Assembly: GCA_042867185.1 (NCBI GenBank) | Contig: JBHZQV010000025.1 | Span: 5,031-69,030 of the forward strand | Direction: 5' to 3' | Length of the DNA stretch: 64,000 bases | Source of the DNA: Xylophilus sp042867185 | GTDB taxonomy: Bacteria > Pseudomonadota > Gammaproteobacteria > Burkholderiales > Burkholderiaceae_C | Shown: positions 8,577-17,637 of the stretch, piece after piece | Position numbering within the stretch: the stretch's first letter is position 1 | Layout: each line of letters opens with the position of its first letter | Made by a program: the position numbers and the translations under genes | Notes under the pieces: generated by a model | Seen by the model: only the letters and a program-made list of their open reading frames with translations | What the model was told of the DNA's origin: nothing | Database searches by the model: none

Positions 8577-9193
8577 GCTCCTTGGAGGGATGTGGATTGC
8601 AGCGTGCGCTGCAGGAAATCGAGCCGGTCCTGGCCCCAGAAAATCTCGCCGTTCACCACGTAGCTGGGCGCGCCGAAGATGCCGGCGGCGATCGCCTCTT
8701 CGGTGTTGGCCTCGTAGCGCTCGTGCGCGGCCTGGCTGTGCGATTGCTCGTAGCGCGCCGCCGGCAGGCCGCACGCGTCCAGCAGGGCCTGCAGCACCTT
8801 CGGGTCGGCGATGTTGCGCTGCTCGGCCCACACGGCGGCGAAGACCGCGCCGGCCAGGCGCAATGCGGCGGCGGTGCCGTCGTGCTGGTCGACCGCGATC
8901 AGCAGCCGGGCCGCGTCGTCGCCCGACACCGGGAAGAAGGTGGGCTGCGGCACCAGCGGCAGGCCCAGGTGGCGGGCGAAGCGCTGCAGTTCCACCAGCC
9001 GGTAAGCCTGGCGCTGCGGCGCCCGCTTGCCGACCGGCACGCCACCCGAGACCGGGAACACATGGCCCAGGTCCACCGGCAGCAGCCGCACCGTGGCGCC
9101 GGCCTGCGCGGCCAGGGCGACGAAGCGGTCGTGGCCCAGGTAGGTCCACGGGCTCTGGGGCGAGAAAAAGTAGTCGATGGTGGTGGCGGTCAA
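8573..9193 (-). CDS. DsbA-family 2-hydroxychromene-2-carboxylate isomerase-like protein
   Basis: The protein is 206 aa, a thioredoxin-fold protein of the kappa-GST/NahD type. It starts TIDYFFSPQSPWTYLG, with the conserved Ser at residue 11, and has GIFGAPSYVVNGEIFWGQDRL near the C-terminus. Characterised members isomerise 2-hydroxychromene-2-carboxylate in naphthalene degradation using glutathione. No other aromatic-ring genes are nearby, so the natural substrate here is open. It overlaps the dienelactone hydrolase by four bases; the pair may act on one pathway. Confidence 0.85.
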   Translation of the reverse strand: MTATTIDYFFSPQSPWTYLGHDRFVALAAQAGATVRLLPVDLGHVFPVSGGVPVGKRAPQRQAYRLVELQRFARHLGLPLVPQPTFFPVSGDDAARLLIAVDQHDGTAAALRLAGAVFAAVWAEQRNIADPKVLQALLDACGLPAARYEQSHSQAAHERYEANTEEAIAAGIFGAPSYVVNGEIFWGQDRLDFLQRTLQSTSLQGA

Positions 9194-9361
9194 ACGATCT
9201 GCTCCTCGATAGGCGCGGGGCCGGCAGGACGCCGGCGATGTGCCGGCGCACGGGCGCTGCGGGCCGATTCTGCCGAGCCGCCGGGCCCGCCGCCCGGCCG
9301 CAGGCTGTTCCTGCGCACGCCGTGCGGTCTTGCGGCGGGCCGGCGATGCTCGAACGGGGGG

Positions 9362-10063
9362 TCAGGGGTTGGCCTGCACCTGCGGCAGCCAGGCGGCGAT
9401 CTCGTCGGCCGCGGCGTCGGTGGCGGCGGCCAGGGCCTGCACGCCGCCGGGCGCGTCGGCGGTGGGCGCGGGCCGGCTCACCAGCACCACCCGCTGGGCC
9501 AGCAGCCGCTCGCCTTCGGCCCGGTTGTCGACCAGCGTCACCCGCAGCCGGACCACGCCGGCGCTCTGGGTCGGCGAACTGAAGATCTGGCTGAACTCCT
9601 CGAGCTGCACCCGCAGGATGTGGGGCAGCTTGCCGTCGGTGCGCTGCAGCGCGGCGCTGTCGTCGGCATTGAGCACCGCCCGGTCGCGGCCCAGGCGTTC
9701 GCGCAGCCGCTGGCGCACCAGCTGCGACGGCGCCAGCGACCAGCGGGCCATCGCGTAGGGCCGCAGCTGCTGCGCGTCGGCATAGGTGAAGCGGAACATC
9801 ACCGCGGCGGTATCGACCACGCCGGCCGAATCGACGTCGGCCAGCGCCAGCGGCGGCTGCGGCGCGATGCGGGTCTGGGCGCGGGGCTGGAGCTCGCCGG
9901 GGCCGAAGTCGTAGACCACCGGCCGGGTGGGCCGGTCGGGCAGGGCCGAGCAGCCGGCCAGCAGCGCCACGGCCACCAATGCAGCATAAAAAGTGCCTCC
10001 AGCCGGCGTACGGCGCCGACCACCAGCTATTTTTTTTGTAGCAAATTCCATGTGGTGGCTCAT
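9362..10063 (-). CDS. ABC-type transport auxiliary lipoprotein (PqiC-like) of the MCE operon
   Basis: The protein is 233 aa. A signal peptide ends in a lipobox (VALLAGC), with the lipidated Cys about residue 38. The rest fits the ABC-type transport auxiliary lipoproteins found beside MCE proteins (YDFGPGEL, RWSLAPSQLVRQRLRERL). It should sit at the outer membrane and receive lipid from the MCE protein. The ATG overlaps the stop of the upstream MCE gene as ATGA. The basic N-terminal part of its signal peptide (residues about 7-27) is encoded by a dispersed repeat. The 168 bp between this gene's neighbour at 9193 and its stop hold nothing I can recognise. Confidence 0.87.
   Translation of the reverse strand: MSHHMEFATKKIAGGRRRTPAGGTFYAALVAVALLAGCSALPDRPTRPVVYDFGPGELQPRAQTRIAPQPPLALADVDSAGVVDTAAVMFRFTYADAQQLRPYAMARWSLAPSQLVRQRLRERLGRDRAVLNADDSAALQRTDGKLPHILRVQLEEFSQIFSSPTQSAGVVRLRVTLVDNRAEGERLLAQRVVLVSRPAPTADAPGGVQALAAATDAAADEIAAWLPQVQANP
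9984..10042 (-). repeat. Dispersed palindromic repeat, copy 3, inside a signal peptide
   Basis: Read on the minus strand it is gctacaaaaaaaatagct, then GTCGGCG...CGCCGGC and TGGAGGCACTTTTTATGC. It lies wholly within the lipoprotein reading frame and encodes the segment between the start and the hydrophobic core of the signal peptide. Confidence 0.75.
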
Positions 10064-11040
10064 CGTGCTTCTCCGGGTGCGACGAAGCCCTGCTCGCCCG
10101 GCCCCGGGCGGGCGGGCCCGTTGCCGAAGAGCAGCGACTGCGGGTTGTCGTTGATGTTGGTGACGGTGCGGCCCAGCTGGCGCACGGTGCGCGAGGCATC
10201 GTCGGTGACGCGGTTGAGCCGCGGCAGCGTGGTCGAGCCGAACTGGTCCACCGCATGGCTGAGCGCGCCGGTGCCCTGGGCCAGCCGGTCGAGCGGGCCG
10301 TCGGGCGCGTTCAGGCGCTGGGCGGTGGTGGTGATCGCGCCGGCCGCCGTACCGATCTCGCCGGCCGCGCCCTTGAGCGAGACGAGGGCGGCGCTGGCGT
10401 CGCTCACCGCCTTCGGCACGCCGGCCAGGGCCGGGTCGACCCGCTGGGTCATGGTGGTGTCGATGCGGGCCGTCAGCTGCGAGACGCTGGCGGTGGCGGC
10501 GGCCATGCCGTCGAGCGCGGCCGAGAAACGCTTCTGGTTGTCGTCGCCCAGCAGGGTGTTGAGGCGCCGGCCGGCCTCCTCCACCTGGGCCAGGATCGCG
10601 GGCGCGCTCTCGGTCAGCTTGCCGAGCTGCGACGGCTTGATCGGCATCCGCGGAATGCCGTTGTCGCCGGGGGGCGGCGGGGGCGGCGGGTCGTCGGCGT
10701 CCTCGTCGAGCTGGATGAAGGCCAGGCCGGTGATGCCCTGGTAGGCCAGCGTGGCGAAGGTGCCGGGCGTGGTGGGCGCGTCTTCCTGCACCGCGATGCG
10801 CACCAGCACGTTGCCGGGGTTCTGCCGGTCGAAGCCGATCTGCGTCACCTTGCCGACCGGCACGCCCTTGAAGCGCACCGGCGCCTGCAGCTGCAGGCCG
10901 GTGACCGTGTCCTTGGTGGAGAGTTCGTAGCTGCGGTAGCTGCCGCTGTCGCGGGTCAGCCAGATGGCCAGCACCACCAGCAGGGCGGTGAGCCCCAGCA
11001 CGAAGATGCCGGCCGCGAAGGCGTGCGATTTGTTTTCCAT
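10060..11040 (-). CDS. MlaD-family MCE-domain protein
   Basis: The protein is 326 aa. One N-terminal membrane anchor (residues 7-28, AGIFVLGLTALLVVLAIWL) is followed by a single MCE domain (about 40-125, with VRFKGVPVGKVTQIGFD). A long helical C-terminal region of about 180 residues is typical of MlaD homologues outside enterics. Such proteins form hexameric rings in the periplasm that carry phospholipid between the ABC transporter and the outer membrane. A poly-Pro run (PPPPPPPG) separates MCE and helices. It lies 1 bp from the ATPase gene and overlaps the lipoprotein gene by four bases. Confidence 0.9.
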   Translation of the reverse strand: MENKSHAFAAGIFVLGLTALLVVLAIWLTRDSGSYRSYELSTKDTVTGLQLQAPVRFKGVPVGKVTQIGFDRQNPGNVLVRIAVQEDAPTTPGTFATLAYQGITGLAFIQLDEDADDPPPPPPPGDNGIPRMPIKPSQLGKLTESAPAILAQVEEAGRRLNTLLGDDNQKRFSAALDGMAAATASVSQLTARIDTTMTQRVDPALAGVPKAVSDASAALVSLKGAAGEIGTAAGAITTTAQRLNAPDGPLDRLAQGTGALSHAVDQFGSTTLPRLNRVTDDASRTVRQLGRTVTNINDNPQSLLFGNGPARPGPGEQGFVAPGEAR

Positions 11041-11041
11041 G

Positions 11042-11926
11042 TCAGTGGGTCCTGTTGTCGGCGGGCGCGGGGGCCGGCGCGGAAGGCGGTGCCGAAGGCG
11101 GCGCAGGCGGCAGCTGCACCACCGCGCGGCGGCCGCGCTCGCCCTGGAAATAGGTGTGGGTGAAGGGGTGGTCGAACGTCGCCACCTCGGCCGGCGGCCC
11201 GCTGGTGATGACCCGTTTGTCGGCCAGCACCGCCACCCGGGTGCTGAGGGCGAAGAGCGTGTCGAGGTCGTGGGTCACCATCACCACCGTCAGGCCCAGT
11301 TCCTGGTGCAGCGAGCGCAGCAGTTCCACGAAGTCGTCCGAGGCGCTGGGGTCGAGGCCGGCGGTGGGCTCGTCCAGCAGCAGCAGCGGCGGGTCCATCG
11401 CCAGGGCCCGCGCCAGCGCCACCCGCTTGACCATGCCGCCCGACAGATCGGCCGGCATCTTGGTCGCGTCCTGCGCCTTCAGGCCGACCATCTGCAGCTT
11501 GACCATCGCCACGTCGCGCGCCAGCGCGGTGGGCAGGGTCTTCAGTTCGCGCAGGGCGAAGGCGATGTTGTCGAGCACGCTGAAGGCCGAGAACAGCGCG
11601 CCGTGCTGGAACAGCATGCCGACCCGGCTCGACGCACCCCGCCGGCCCATCTGCGAGGCGGGCTCGCCCAGCACCTCGACCTCGCCACGGGTGGGGACCT
11701 CGAGGCCCAGCATCTGGCGCAGCAGCACCGTCTTGCCGGTGCCCGATCCGCCGACCAGGCTCAGGATCTCGCCGCGCTCGATGCGCAGGGCCAGGTCCTG
11801 GTGCACCACCACCTGCCGGGGCGGGCTGCCGAAGGCGGTCCAGAGGCCGCGGATGTCGACGACCGGGGCCTCGGCGGCGGGTGCGTCCGGCGCGGCGGCG
11901 GAGGGGGTGGCGGCGTCGTGCGCCAT
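11042..11926 (-). CDS. ABC transporter ATP-binding protein, MlaF-like
   Basis: The protein is 294 aa. Walker A is GGSGTGKT, the signature LSGGMVKR is the MlaF/MKL form, Walker B is LLLLDEPTAGLDP, and the switch His is in VMVTHDLD. The C-terminus has a short Ala/Pro tail. It powers the permease encoded just upstream. Its start ATG overlaps the permease stop as TGATG, so it is translationally coupled. The start is fixed by that overlap and a low-complexity leader of about 20 residues. Confidence 0.93.
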   Translation of the reverse strand: MAHDAATPSAAAPDAPAAEAPVVDIRGLWTAFGSPPRQVVVHQDLALRIERGEILSLVGGSGTGKTVLLRQMLGLEVPTRGEVEVLGEPASQMGRRGASSRVGMLFQHGALFSAFSVLDNIAFALRELKTLPTALARDVAMVKLQMVGLKAQDATKMPADLSGGMVKRVALARALAMDPPLLLLDEPTAGLDPSASDDFVELLRSLHQELGLTVVMVTHDLDTLFALSTRVAVLADKRVITSGPPAEVATFDHPFTHTYFQGERGRRAVVQLPPAPPSAPPSAPAPAPADNRTH

Positions 11927-13167
11927 CACAGCCCCACGTTGCGGAACACGATGGCGAACAGCGCATCGACCAGGATCACCACCGTGATCGACGTCACCAC
12001 CGACGCGGTGGTGCCCTGCCCCAGGCTCTCGGTGTTGGGCTTGACCCGCAGGCCGAAGTGGCAGCCCACCAGCGCGATCATGATGCCGAAGACGACCGAC
12101 TTGAACACCGCCACCACCAGGTTGCCCGGCGCCACCGCGGCCGGCAGCGCGTTGAGGAAATAGGCGGGCGTGATGCCCAGCGAGATGTCGGCCGCCAGCA
12201 TGCCGCCGGCGAGCGAGGCCAGCGTGGTCCACACCGCGATCAGCGGCATCGCGACGGCCAGCGCGATCGCCCGCGGCAGCACCAGCCGAAAGCCGTGCTG
12301 GATGCCCATGACCCGCATCGCGTCGAGCTCTTCGGTGACCCGCATCACCCCGATCTGCGCGGTGATGGCCGAGCCCGAGCGGCCCGCCACCAGGATCGCC
12401 GCCAGCAGCGGCCCCAGCTCGCGCACCAGCGAGATGCCCAGGATGTTGACGATGAAGGATTCGGCACCGAACTGCCGCAGCTGCAGGCTCATCAGGTAGG
12501 CCAGCACCACGCCGATCAGAAAGCCCACCAGGGCGGTGATCGGCATGGCCGCGGCGCCCATCTGGAACAGGTGGCCCGACACGTCGCGCCACGGCCCCTG
12601 GCGCGGCGCCAGCACCAGCTTCACCGCGTCGATCAGCAACTGCCCGACCAGCCGCGTCAGATAGCGCAGGTGGGACACGCCGCCCAGCACCTTGCGGCCC
12701 ATCGCGTCGATGCCGGCCATCACGACCGAGCCGCCGGCCCGGGCCGGCACCTCGACGGTGAACCGCTCGATCCGCTCCAGGATCGCGCGCTGCGAATCGG
12801 TCGCCGACACCGCCGCGGGCCAGCGGTGCCGCCAGTGGGTCCAGAGCAGCTGGGCGCCGACATGGTCCAGCATCTCGACCTGCCGCAGGTCCCAGGCACC
12901 GGCATCGGCCGCCGACTGCTGCAATGCCGACGAGACGCTGCGCCAGACCGCCCGGTCGCCCAGCTGCGCCGCCGTCCAGCGCCCCTGCAGCACGAAGGCC
13001 GCACCGGCAGTGCCGCCGCCGCTGCCGCCCTCCGGGCGGCCGATGCGCGGCCGGTCGTCCTGGGGGGGCGATGGCGGGACGTCAGCGGCTGGGGCGGAAG
13101 AAGAGGACAAAGGCGGTGGAGGCAGGGAGGCGCGGCGAGGAGGCCGGGTCGGCGGAGCGGGACGCAC
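11926..13167 (-). CDS. MlaE-family lipid ABC permease with N-terminal STAS-like domain
   Basis: The protein is 413 aa, longer than enteric MlaE (about 260). After a Pro/Ser-rich leader of about 50 residues comes a STAS-like domain (about 57-150, with WDLRQVEMLDHVGAQLLWTHW). The permease follows with five or six membrane helices, including the conserved ELGPLLAAILVAGRSGSAI and MRVTEELDAMRVMGI. The fused STAS domain takes the place of a separate MlaB protein, as in many MKL-type systems. It is the first gene of the operon and is divergent from the chemoreceptor; the 168-bp gap should carry both promoters. Confidence 0.9.
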   Translation of the reverse strand: MRPAPPTRPPRRASLPPPPLSSSSAPAADVPPSPPQDDRPRIGRPEGGSGGGTAGAAFVLQGRWTAAQLGDRAVWRSVSSALQQSAADAGAWDLRQVEMLDHVGAQLLWTHWRHRWPAAVSATDSQRAILERIERFTVEVPARAGGSVVMAGIDAMGRKVLGGVSHLRYLTRLVGQLLIDAVKLVLAPRQGPWRDVSGHLFQMGAAAMPITALVGFLIGVVLAYLMSLQLRQFGAESFIVNILGISLVRELGPLLAAILVAGRSGSAITAQIGVMRVTEELDAMRVMGIQHGFRLVLPRAIALAVAMPLIAVWTTLASLAGGMLAADISLGITPAYFLNALPAAVAPGNLVVAVFKSVVFGIMIALVGCHFGLRVKPNTESLGQGTTASVVTSITVVILVDALFAIVFRNVGL

Positions 13168-13335
13168 GATGCTAGTGGGCCGAACGGCGGCCGGTTGTCA
13201 GCCAAGGGCGCAATTTCGCCCGGGCGGCCTTCGGCGTACCGCCTGCGCGCGCACTGCTGGGTTTACACCCTGTGACGCCCGGCGGCGGACGGCTAGCATG
13301 GGCCGTACCGCCACCAACCTTCCGGAGACAAGCCG

Positions 13336-14832
13336 ATGGCCCGTTTCTCGCCCCTGCAACCGGGCACGCGGCTGATGCGCCGCCTGGGACTGCCCGCCAA
13401 GGTCGCGCTGCTGGTGGGCACCGGCCTGTGCGCCCTGCTGGCGACCGCGCTGTCGCCCGGGGCGCCCGGATGGGCCGCCGGCATCGGCGCGGCGGCGATC
13501 GTCTACCTGGGCCTGGCCCTGCACCGCGGCATGGCCGCCGATCTGGCGCTGCTGACCGGCGCGATGGCGCGTGCCGCACAGGGCGACCTGCTGGCCGGGC
13601 CCCGCATCGCCGGCCACGACGAGATCGGCCACCTGGGCGGCCTGCTCGAGGGCATGGTGCGGCTGCTGTCGTCGATGGTGGCGGACATCCGCAGCAACGC
13701 GGCGCTGGTAGCGCACGCCGGCCGGAGCCTGGCGGCCGACAACCGGGCGCTAGCCGAGCGCACCGAGCAGCAGGCGGCCAACCTGGAGCAGACCGCGGCG
13801 AGCGTCGAGGAGCTGGCCTCCACCGTCCTGCAGAACGCGCAGACCGCCCAGGCCGGCGACCGGCACGCCGCCCAGGTGCGCGGCGTGGCCGATGCCGGCG
13901 CGCAGTCGATGGCCCAGGCGGTGCGGTCGGTCGAGGCGATCCAGGAGAGTGCGCGGCGCATGGCCGAGATCACCGCGGTGATCGACGGCATCGCCTTCCA
14001 GACCAACATCCTGGCGCTGAATGCCGCGGTGGAGGCGGCACGGGCCGGCGAGCAGGGCCGCGGCTTCGCGGTGGTGGCGTCGGAGGTGCGGTCCCTGGCC
14101 GGCCGCTCGGGCGCGGCGGCGCGCGAGATCCGCGACCTGATCGCCGATTCGGTGCGGCAGGTGGAAGCCAGCGCGCAACTGATCCGCACCGCCGGCACCG
14201 GCATCGGCGACATGGCCGCCGGCGTCCACCGGCTGGCCGGCAACGTGAGCGAGATCTCGGCCTCCAGCGACGAGCAGAGCACCGGCCTGGCCGAGATCAG
14301 CGCCGCCGTCCAGCAGCTCGACCAGATCACCCAGCGCAATGCGCAGATGGTCGGCCAGGCGGTGCACCAGGCCGAGGCCCTGGAGCAGCGGGCCTCGACC
14401 CTCTCCCGCGCGGTCACCTCGTTCCGGCTGCAGCAGGGCACGGCCGAAGAGGCGATGGCCCTGGTGGGCCGGGCGGTGGCACTGGCCCGCACCACCCCGG
14501 CCGCCCGGCTGCCCGCCCTGCTGACCGACCCGGGACAGCGCTTCCACGACCGGGACATGTACGTCTTCGCCCTCGACGCGGGCGGCACCTACCGGGCCTT
14601 CGGCGGCAACCCGGCCAAGGTCGGCTCCCGGGTGCAGGACATTCCCGGGATCGACGGCGCCGGCCTGATCGCCGCGATCGTCGCCCAGGCCGAGCGGGGC
14701 CCGGGCTGGGTCGAGTACGACATCACGAACCCGGCGACCGGCCGGGTGCAGACCAAGATGTCCTTCGTCCAGCAGTGCGGCGGGCTGTACCTGGGCTGCG
14801 GCGTCTACAAGTCGCTGGCGGCACCGGCATGA
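13336..14832 (+). CDS. Methyl-accepting chemotaxis protein with C-terminal Cache-like domain
   Basis: The protein is 498 aa. Two membrane helices (about 22-40 and 45-62) are separated by only a few residues, so there is almost no periplasmic sensor. A HAMP-like segment follows, then the signalling domain with the classic tip (IDGIAFQTNILALNAAVEAA and EQGRGFAVVASEVRSLAGR). After residue about 390 comes a Cache-like domain (FHDRDMYVFALDAGGTYRAFG, then GPGWVEYDITNPATGRVQTK), normally found outside the membrane but here cytoplasmic and C-terminal. The ligand is unknown. A good ribosome binding site GGAGA precedes the ATG. Confidence 0.9.
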   Translation: MARFSPLQPGTRLMRRLGLPAKVALLVGTGLCALLATALSPGAPGWAAGIGAAAIVYLGLALHRGMAADLALLTGAMARAAQGDLLAGPRIAGHDEIGHLGGLLEGMVRLLSSMVADIRSNAALVAHAGRSLAADNRALAERTEQQAANLEQTAASVEELASTVLQNAQTAQAGDRHAAQVRGVADAGAQSMAQAVRSVEAIQESARRMAEITAVIDGIAFQTNILALNAAVEAARAGEQGRGFAVVASEVRSLAGRSGAAAREIRDLIADSVRQVEASAQLIRTAGTGIGDMAAGVHRLAGNVSEISASSDEQSTGLAEISAAVQQLDQITQRNAQMVGQAVHQAEALEQRASTLSRAVTSFRLQQGTAEEAMALVGRAVALARTTPAARLPALLTDPGQRFHDRDMYVFALDAGGTYRAFGGNPAKVGSRVQDIPGIDGAGLIAAIVAQAERGPGWVEYDITNPATGRVQTKMSFVQQCGGLYLGCGVYKSLAAPA

Positions 14833-15093
14833 GGCGTGGACGCCACCGGCATGCACCAAGCTCGGGTAAGCCCTATGCACCCGGCGGGTGCAAGGCACTA
14901 CATTGAGGCCACTCGCAAACGGGCCCCCGGGACCTGTTGGGGCGGGGGCCGAGGAGACAAACGCCAGACCGAACAGAACCAGAACGATCGCCCGAAGCAT
15001 CCTCCATGAGATGCGTGGCATTTCTCACAGCGCCGTGACCGTGTGGTCCGGCGCTTTTTTTTGTCCCGGCGCCGGGCCGGGACGGGGGGCGCG
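14833..15093. other. Intergenic region between chemoreceptor and mrdA
   Basis: It holds a perfect 7-bp hairpin TGCACCC/GGGTGCA (14876-14892), a GC-rich inverted repeat near 14920-14950 and the terminator listed separately. No convincing gene is seen. A short minus-strand frame with a hydrophobic start (from about 15006) runs on antisense into the chemoreceptor and is not accepted. Confidence 0.6.
15030..15063 (+). terminator. Rho-independent terminator
   Basis: Stem AGCGCCG/CGGCGCT with a 13-base loop is followed by eight T. It ends plus-strand transcripts from the chemoreceptor side before the convergent mrdA gene. Confidence 0.85.
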
Positions 15094-17034
15094 TCAGGGC
15101 GCGGCCAGCTCCACGTCTTCCACCCGGCGCGGCTTGCCGATCGGTGCGCCGGCCTTGCCGATGCGGGTGGCGGCCATGTCTTCCTCGCTCGGGTACTGGC
15201 CGGCCAGCACATAGTCGAACACCCGGCGCGCGATCGGCGCGGCGGCACCGGCGCCCCAGCCGGCGTTCTCGACGATCACCGCCAGCGCCACCTTCGGGTT
15301 GTCGGCCGGCGCGAAGGCCATGAACAGCGCGTGGTCGCGCTGGTGCTCTTCCAGCGCGCGGGCGTTGTACTTGGTGTTCTGCGCGATCGTCACCGCCTGG
15401 GCGGTGCCGGTCTTGCCGGCCGCCTGGTACGGCGCCCCGGCGAACACCGCCCGCGCCGTGCCGCTGGTGACCACGCTGACCAGCCCGTTGCGGACCACCG
15501 CGATGTTCGACGGCTTCATCTGCAGGTCGACGGCCGGCGGCTGCTCCACCGGCGTGAGGGTGCTGCTGACGGCGTCCCGGGTGGCCCGCACCAGGTGCGG
15601 CCGGTGCTTGATGCCGCCGTCGGCCACGATGGCGGTGGCCTGCGCCAGCTGCAGCATGGTGAAGGCGTTGTAGCCCTGGCCGATGCCGAGCGAGATCGTC
15701 TCGCCCGCATACCACTTGCGCTGCTCGGGGCGCTTGTAGGTGTTGCGTTTCCACTCGGTGCTGGGCAGCACGCCGCGCACCTCGCCGTTGATGTCGATGC
15801 CGGTGGTCTGGCCGAAGCCCAGCGGCTTCATGAAGTCGTGGATCGCGTCCACGCCCATCTCGTTGGCCAGCGAGTAGAAGTACACGTTCGACGACAGCTG
15901 GATCGCCCGCTGCATGTCCACGCCGCCCAGGTTGCCCTCGGGGCTGCCGAAACGGTGGCCGGCGAACATGTAGAAGCCCGGGTCGTTCACCACCACGCCC
16001 GGCCCACGCTTGCCGGTCTGCAGCGCGCCGAGCGCCATGAACGGCTTGTAGGTGGAGCCCGGCGGGTAGGTGCCGCGCAAGGCCCGGTTGAGCAGCGGCT
16101 TGTCGAGCGATTCGTTGAGCGCCGCCCAGCTCTCCTGGTCGATGCCGTCGACGAACAGGTTCGGGTCGAAGGTCGGCTTGCTGACGAAGGCCAGCACCTC
16201 GCCGGTCTTCGGGTCGATCGCCACCAGCGCGCCGCGGCGGTCGCCGAACAGGTCCTCGACCATCTTCTGCAGCTTGATGTCGATCGTCAGCACCACCGAA
16301 TGGCCGGGGCTGGCCGGCCGGCTGGAAAGGCGCCGCACCGCGCGGCCGCCGGCCGAGGTCTCCATCTGCTCGACGCCGGTGGTGCCGTGCAGCTCGCGCT
16401 CGTAGCTCTGCTCGACGCCCAGCTTGCCGATCACCTCGGTGCCACGGTAGTTGGGCGCGTCGTCCGAGTCGTCGAGCCGCTCCTTCTCGCGCGGGCTGAT
16501 CCGGCCGATGTAGCCGACCACGTGGCCGCCCAGGTCGCCGAACGGGTAGTTGCGGAACAGCCGCGCCTTGATCTCGACGCCGGGGAACCGGTAGCGCTGC
16601 ACCGCGAAGCGCGCCACCTCCTCGTCGCTGAGCCGGGTGCGCACCGGCAGCGATTCGAAATTGCGCGATTCCTCCACCAGCTTCTTGAAGCGGCGCCGGT
16701 CGCGCGGCGTGATCTCGACGATTTCGGCCAGCGCGTCGATCGTGTCGTCGAGCGCGCCCACCTTCGACGGCGTGATCTCCAGCGTGTAGGCCGAATAGTT
16801 GGTCGCCAGCACCAGGCCGTTGCGGTCGAGGATCAGCCCCCGGTTGGGCACGATCGGCACCACCGCCGTGCGGTTGCTCTCGGCCTGCGCCGCCAGGTCC
16901 TCGTGCCGGGTGACCTGCAGGTACACCAGCCGTGACAGCACCAGCCCGAACGCCCCCAGCACCACCAGCGCGATCACGATCACCCGCCGGCGGAAGCGGG
17001 CGAGGTCGGCCTCTGTATTACGAAGTTCGGTCAT
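15094..17034 (-). CDS. mrdA: Penicillin-binding protein 2 (rod-shape peptidoglycan transpeptidase)
   Basis: The protein is 646 aa. One membrane anchor (about 18-38) is followed by the PBP dimerisation domain and the transpeptidase. The catalytic triad motifs are STYK (Ser327, Lys330), SSN in QLSSNVYFY, and KTGTAQ. It cross-links peptidoglycan during elongation together with RodA and MreBCD. The start at 17034 overlaps the mreD stop. The order mreB-mreC-mreD-mrdA is the standard elongation operon; rodA would be expected next but is not encoded before 14832. Confidence 0.96.
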   Translation of the reverse strand: MTELRNTEADLARFRRRVIVIALVVLGAFGLVLSRLVYLQVTRHEDLAAQAESNRTAVVPIVPNRGLILDRNGLVLATNYSAYTLEITPSKVGALDDTIDALAEIVEITPRDRRRFKKLVEESRNFESLPVRTRLSDEEVARFAVQRYRFPGVEIKARLFRNYPFGDLGGHVVGYIGRISPREKERLDDSDDAPNYRGTEVIGKLGVEQSYERELHGTTGVEQMETSAGGRAVRRLSSRPASPGHSVVLTIDIKLQKMVEDLFGDRRGALVAIDPKTGEVLAFVSKPTFDPNLFVDGIDQESWAALNESLDKPLLNRALRGTYPPGSTYKPFMALGALQTGKRGPGVVVNDPGFYMFAGHRFGSPEGNLGGVDMQRAIQLSSNVYFYSLANEMGVDAIHDFMKPLGFGQTTGIDINGEVRGVLPSTEWKRNTYKRPEQRKWYAGETISLGIGQGYNAFTMLQLAQATAIVADGGIKHRPHLVRATRDAVSSTLTPVEQPPAVDLQMKPSNIAVVRNGLVSVVTSGTARAVFAGAPYQAAGKTGTAQAVTIAQNTKYNARALEEHQRDHALFMAFAPADNPKVALAVIVENAGWGAGAAAPIARRVFDYVLAGQYPSEEDMAATRIGKAGAPIGKPRRVEDVELAAP

Positions 17035-17555
17035 CAGAGCGGCCGATTCTCGTCAGGGTCCGGTGCGCGGCGTTGCGGTGCCAGCAAGACCACACTGGCG
17101 AGCGGCCACAGCAGCGCCTCGAACACCGGCGCCAGCACGAAGCCGAAGCCCGGGAACGCGCCGCCGGCGGCGGTGCGCACCAGCACCTCGATCGCCTGCG
17201 CCGCGAAGAACACCGGCAGCAGCTGCACCGTCTGCGCCGCCACGCTCAGCCACAGCAGCCGCCGCTGCAGGTAGCCGCCCAGGAACACCAGCACGGTGTA
17301 GCCCAGCGCATGCTGTCCGAGCAGCGCCGCCTGGTGCACGTCGATGCACAGGCCCAGCACGAAAGCCACGCCCATGCCGACCCGCGCCGGCTGGTGCACC
17401 GCCCAGAAGACCAGCAGCAGCAGCAGCGGGTCGGGCGCCCACACCGCGCGGCCGATCGGCAGCAGGTCCAGCAGCAGCGCGACGGTGAGGCTGCCCCACA
17501 GGAAGGCCGGATTGACCGGCAGCAGCAGCTGCTGCTGGCCCTTGCCCATGATCAT
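17034..17555 (-). CDS. mreD: Rod-shape-determining protein MreD
   Basis: The protein is 173 aa with about five hydrophobic helices, as in MreD. LLLDLLPIGRAVWAPDPLLL and GLCIDVHQAALLGQHALGYT match the family. It is an inner-membrane component of the elongasome linking MreC and RodA/PBP2. An ATG at 17555 is preceded by GGGAG with good spacing; another ATG lies two codons on. The stop overlaps the mrdA start (TGATG). Confidence 0.92.
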   Translation of the reverse strand: MIMGKGQQQLLLPVNPAFLWGSLTVALLLDLLPIGRAVWAPDPLLLLLVFWAVHQPARVGMGVAFVLGLCIDVHQAALLGQHALGYTVLVFLGGYLQRRLLWLSVAAQTVQLLPVFFAAQAIEVLVRTAAGGAFPGFGFVLAPVFEALLWPLASVVLLAPQRRAPDPDENRPL

Positions 17556-17637
17556 GCGAAAGCTCCCGCCGACGGTGCGGCATGCGGGCGCGGCCGCAAT
17601 GCGGCTGCGGAGAAACGGGGGCCGCGCACCGCCGGAC

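Noticed and set aside
7881..10256. A 791-codon minus-strand frame covering several genes
   Set aside because: Only its last 231 codons match a family; the rest is out-of-frame sequence over the isomerase and lipoprotein genes.
14840..15021. Possible small secreted protein on the minus strand (hydrophobic start from 15006)
   Set aside because: The frame continues antisense through the chemoreceptor without a stop near the peptide, and the residues after the hydrophobic part look random.
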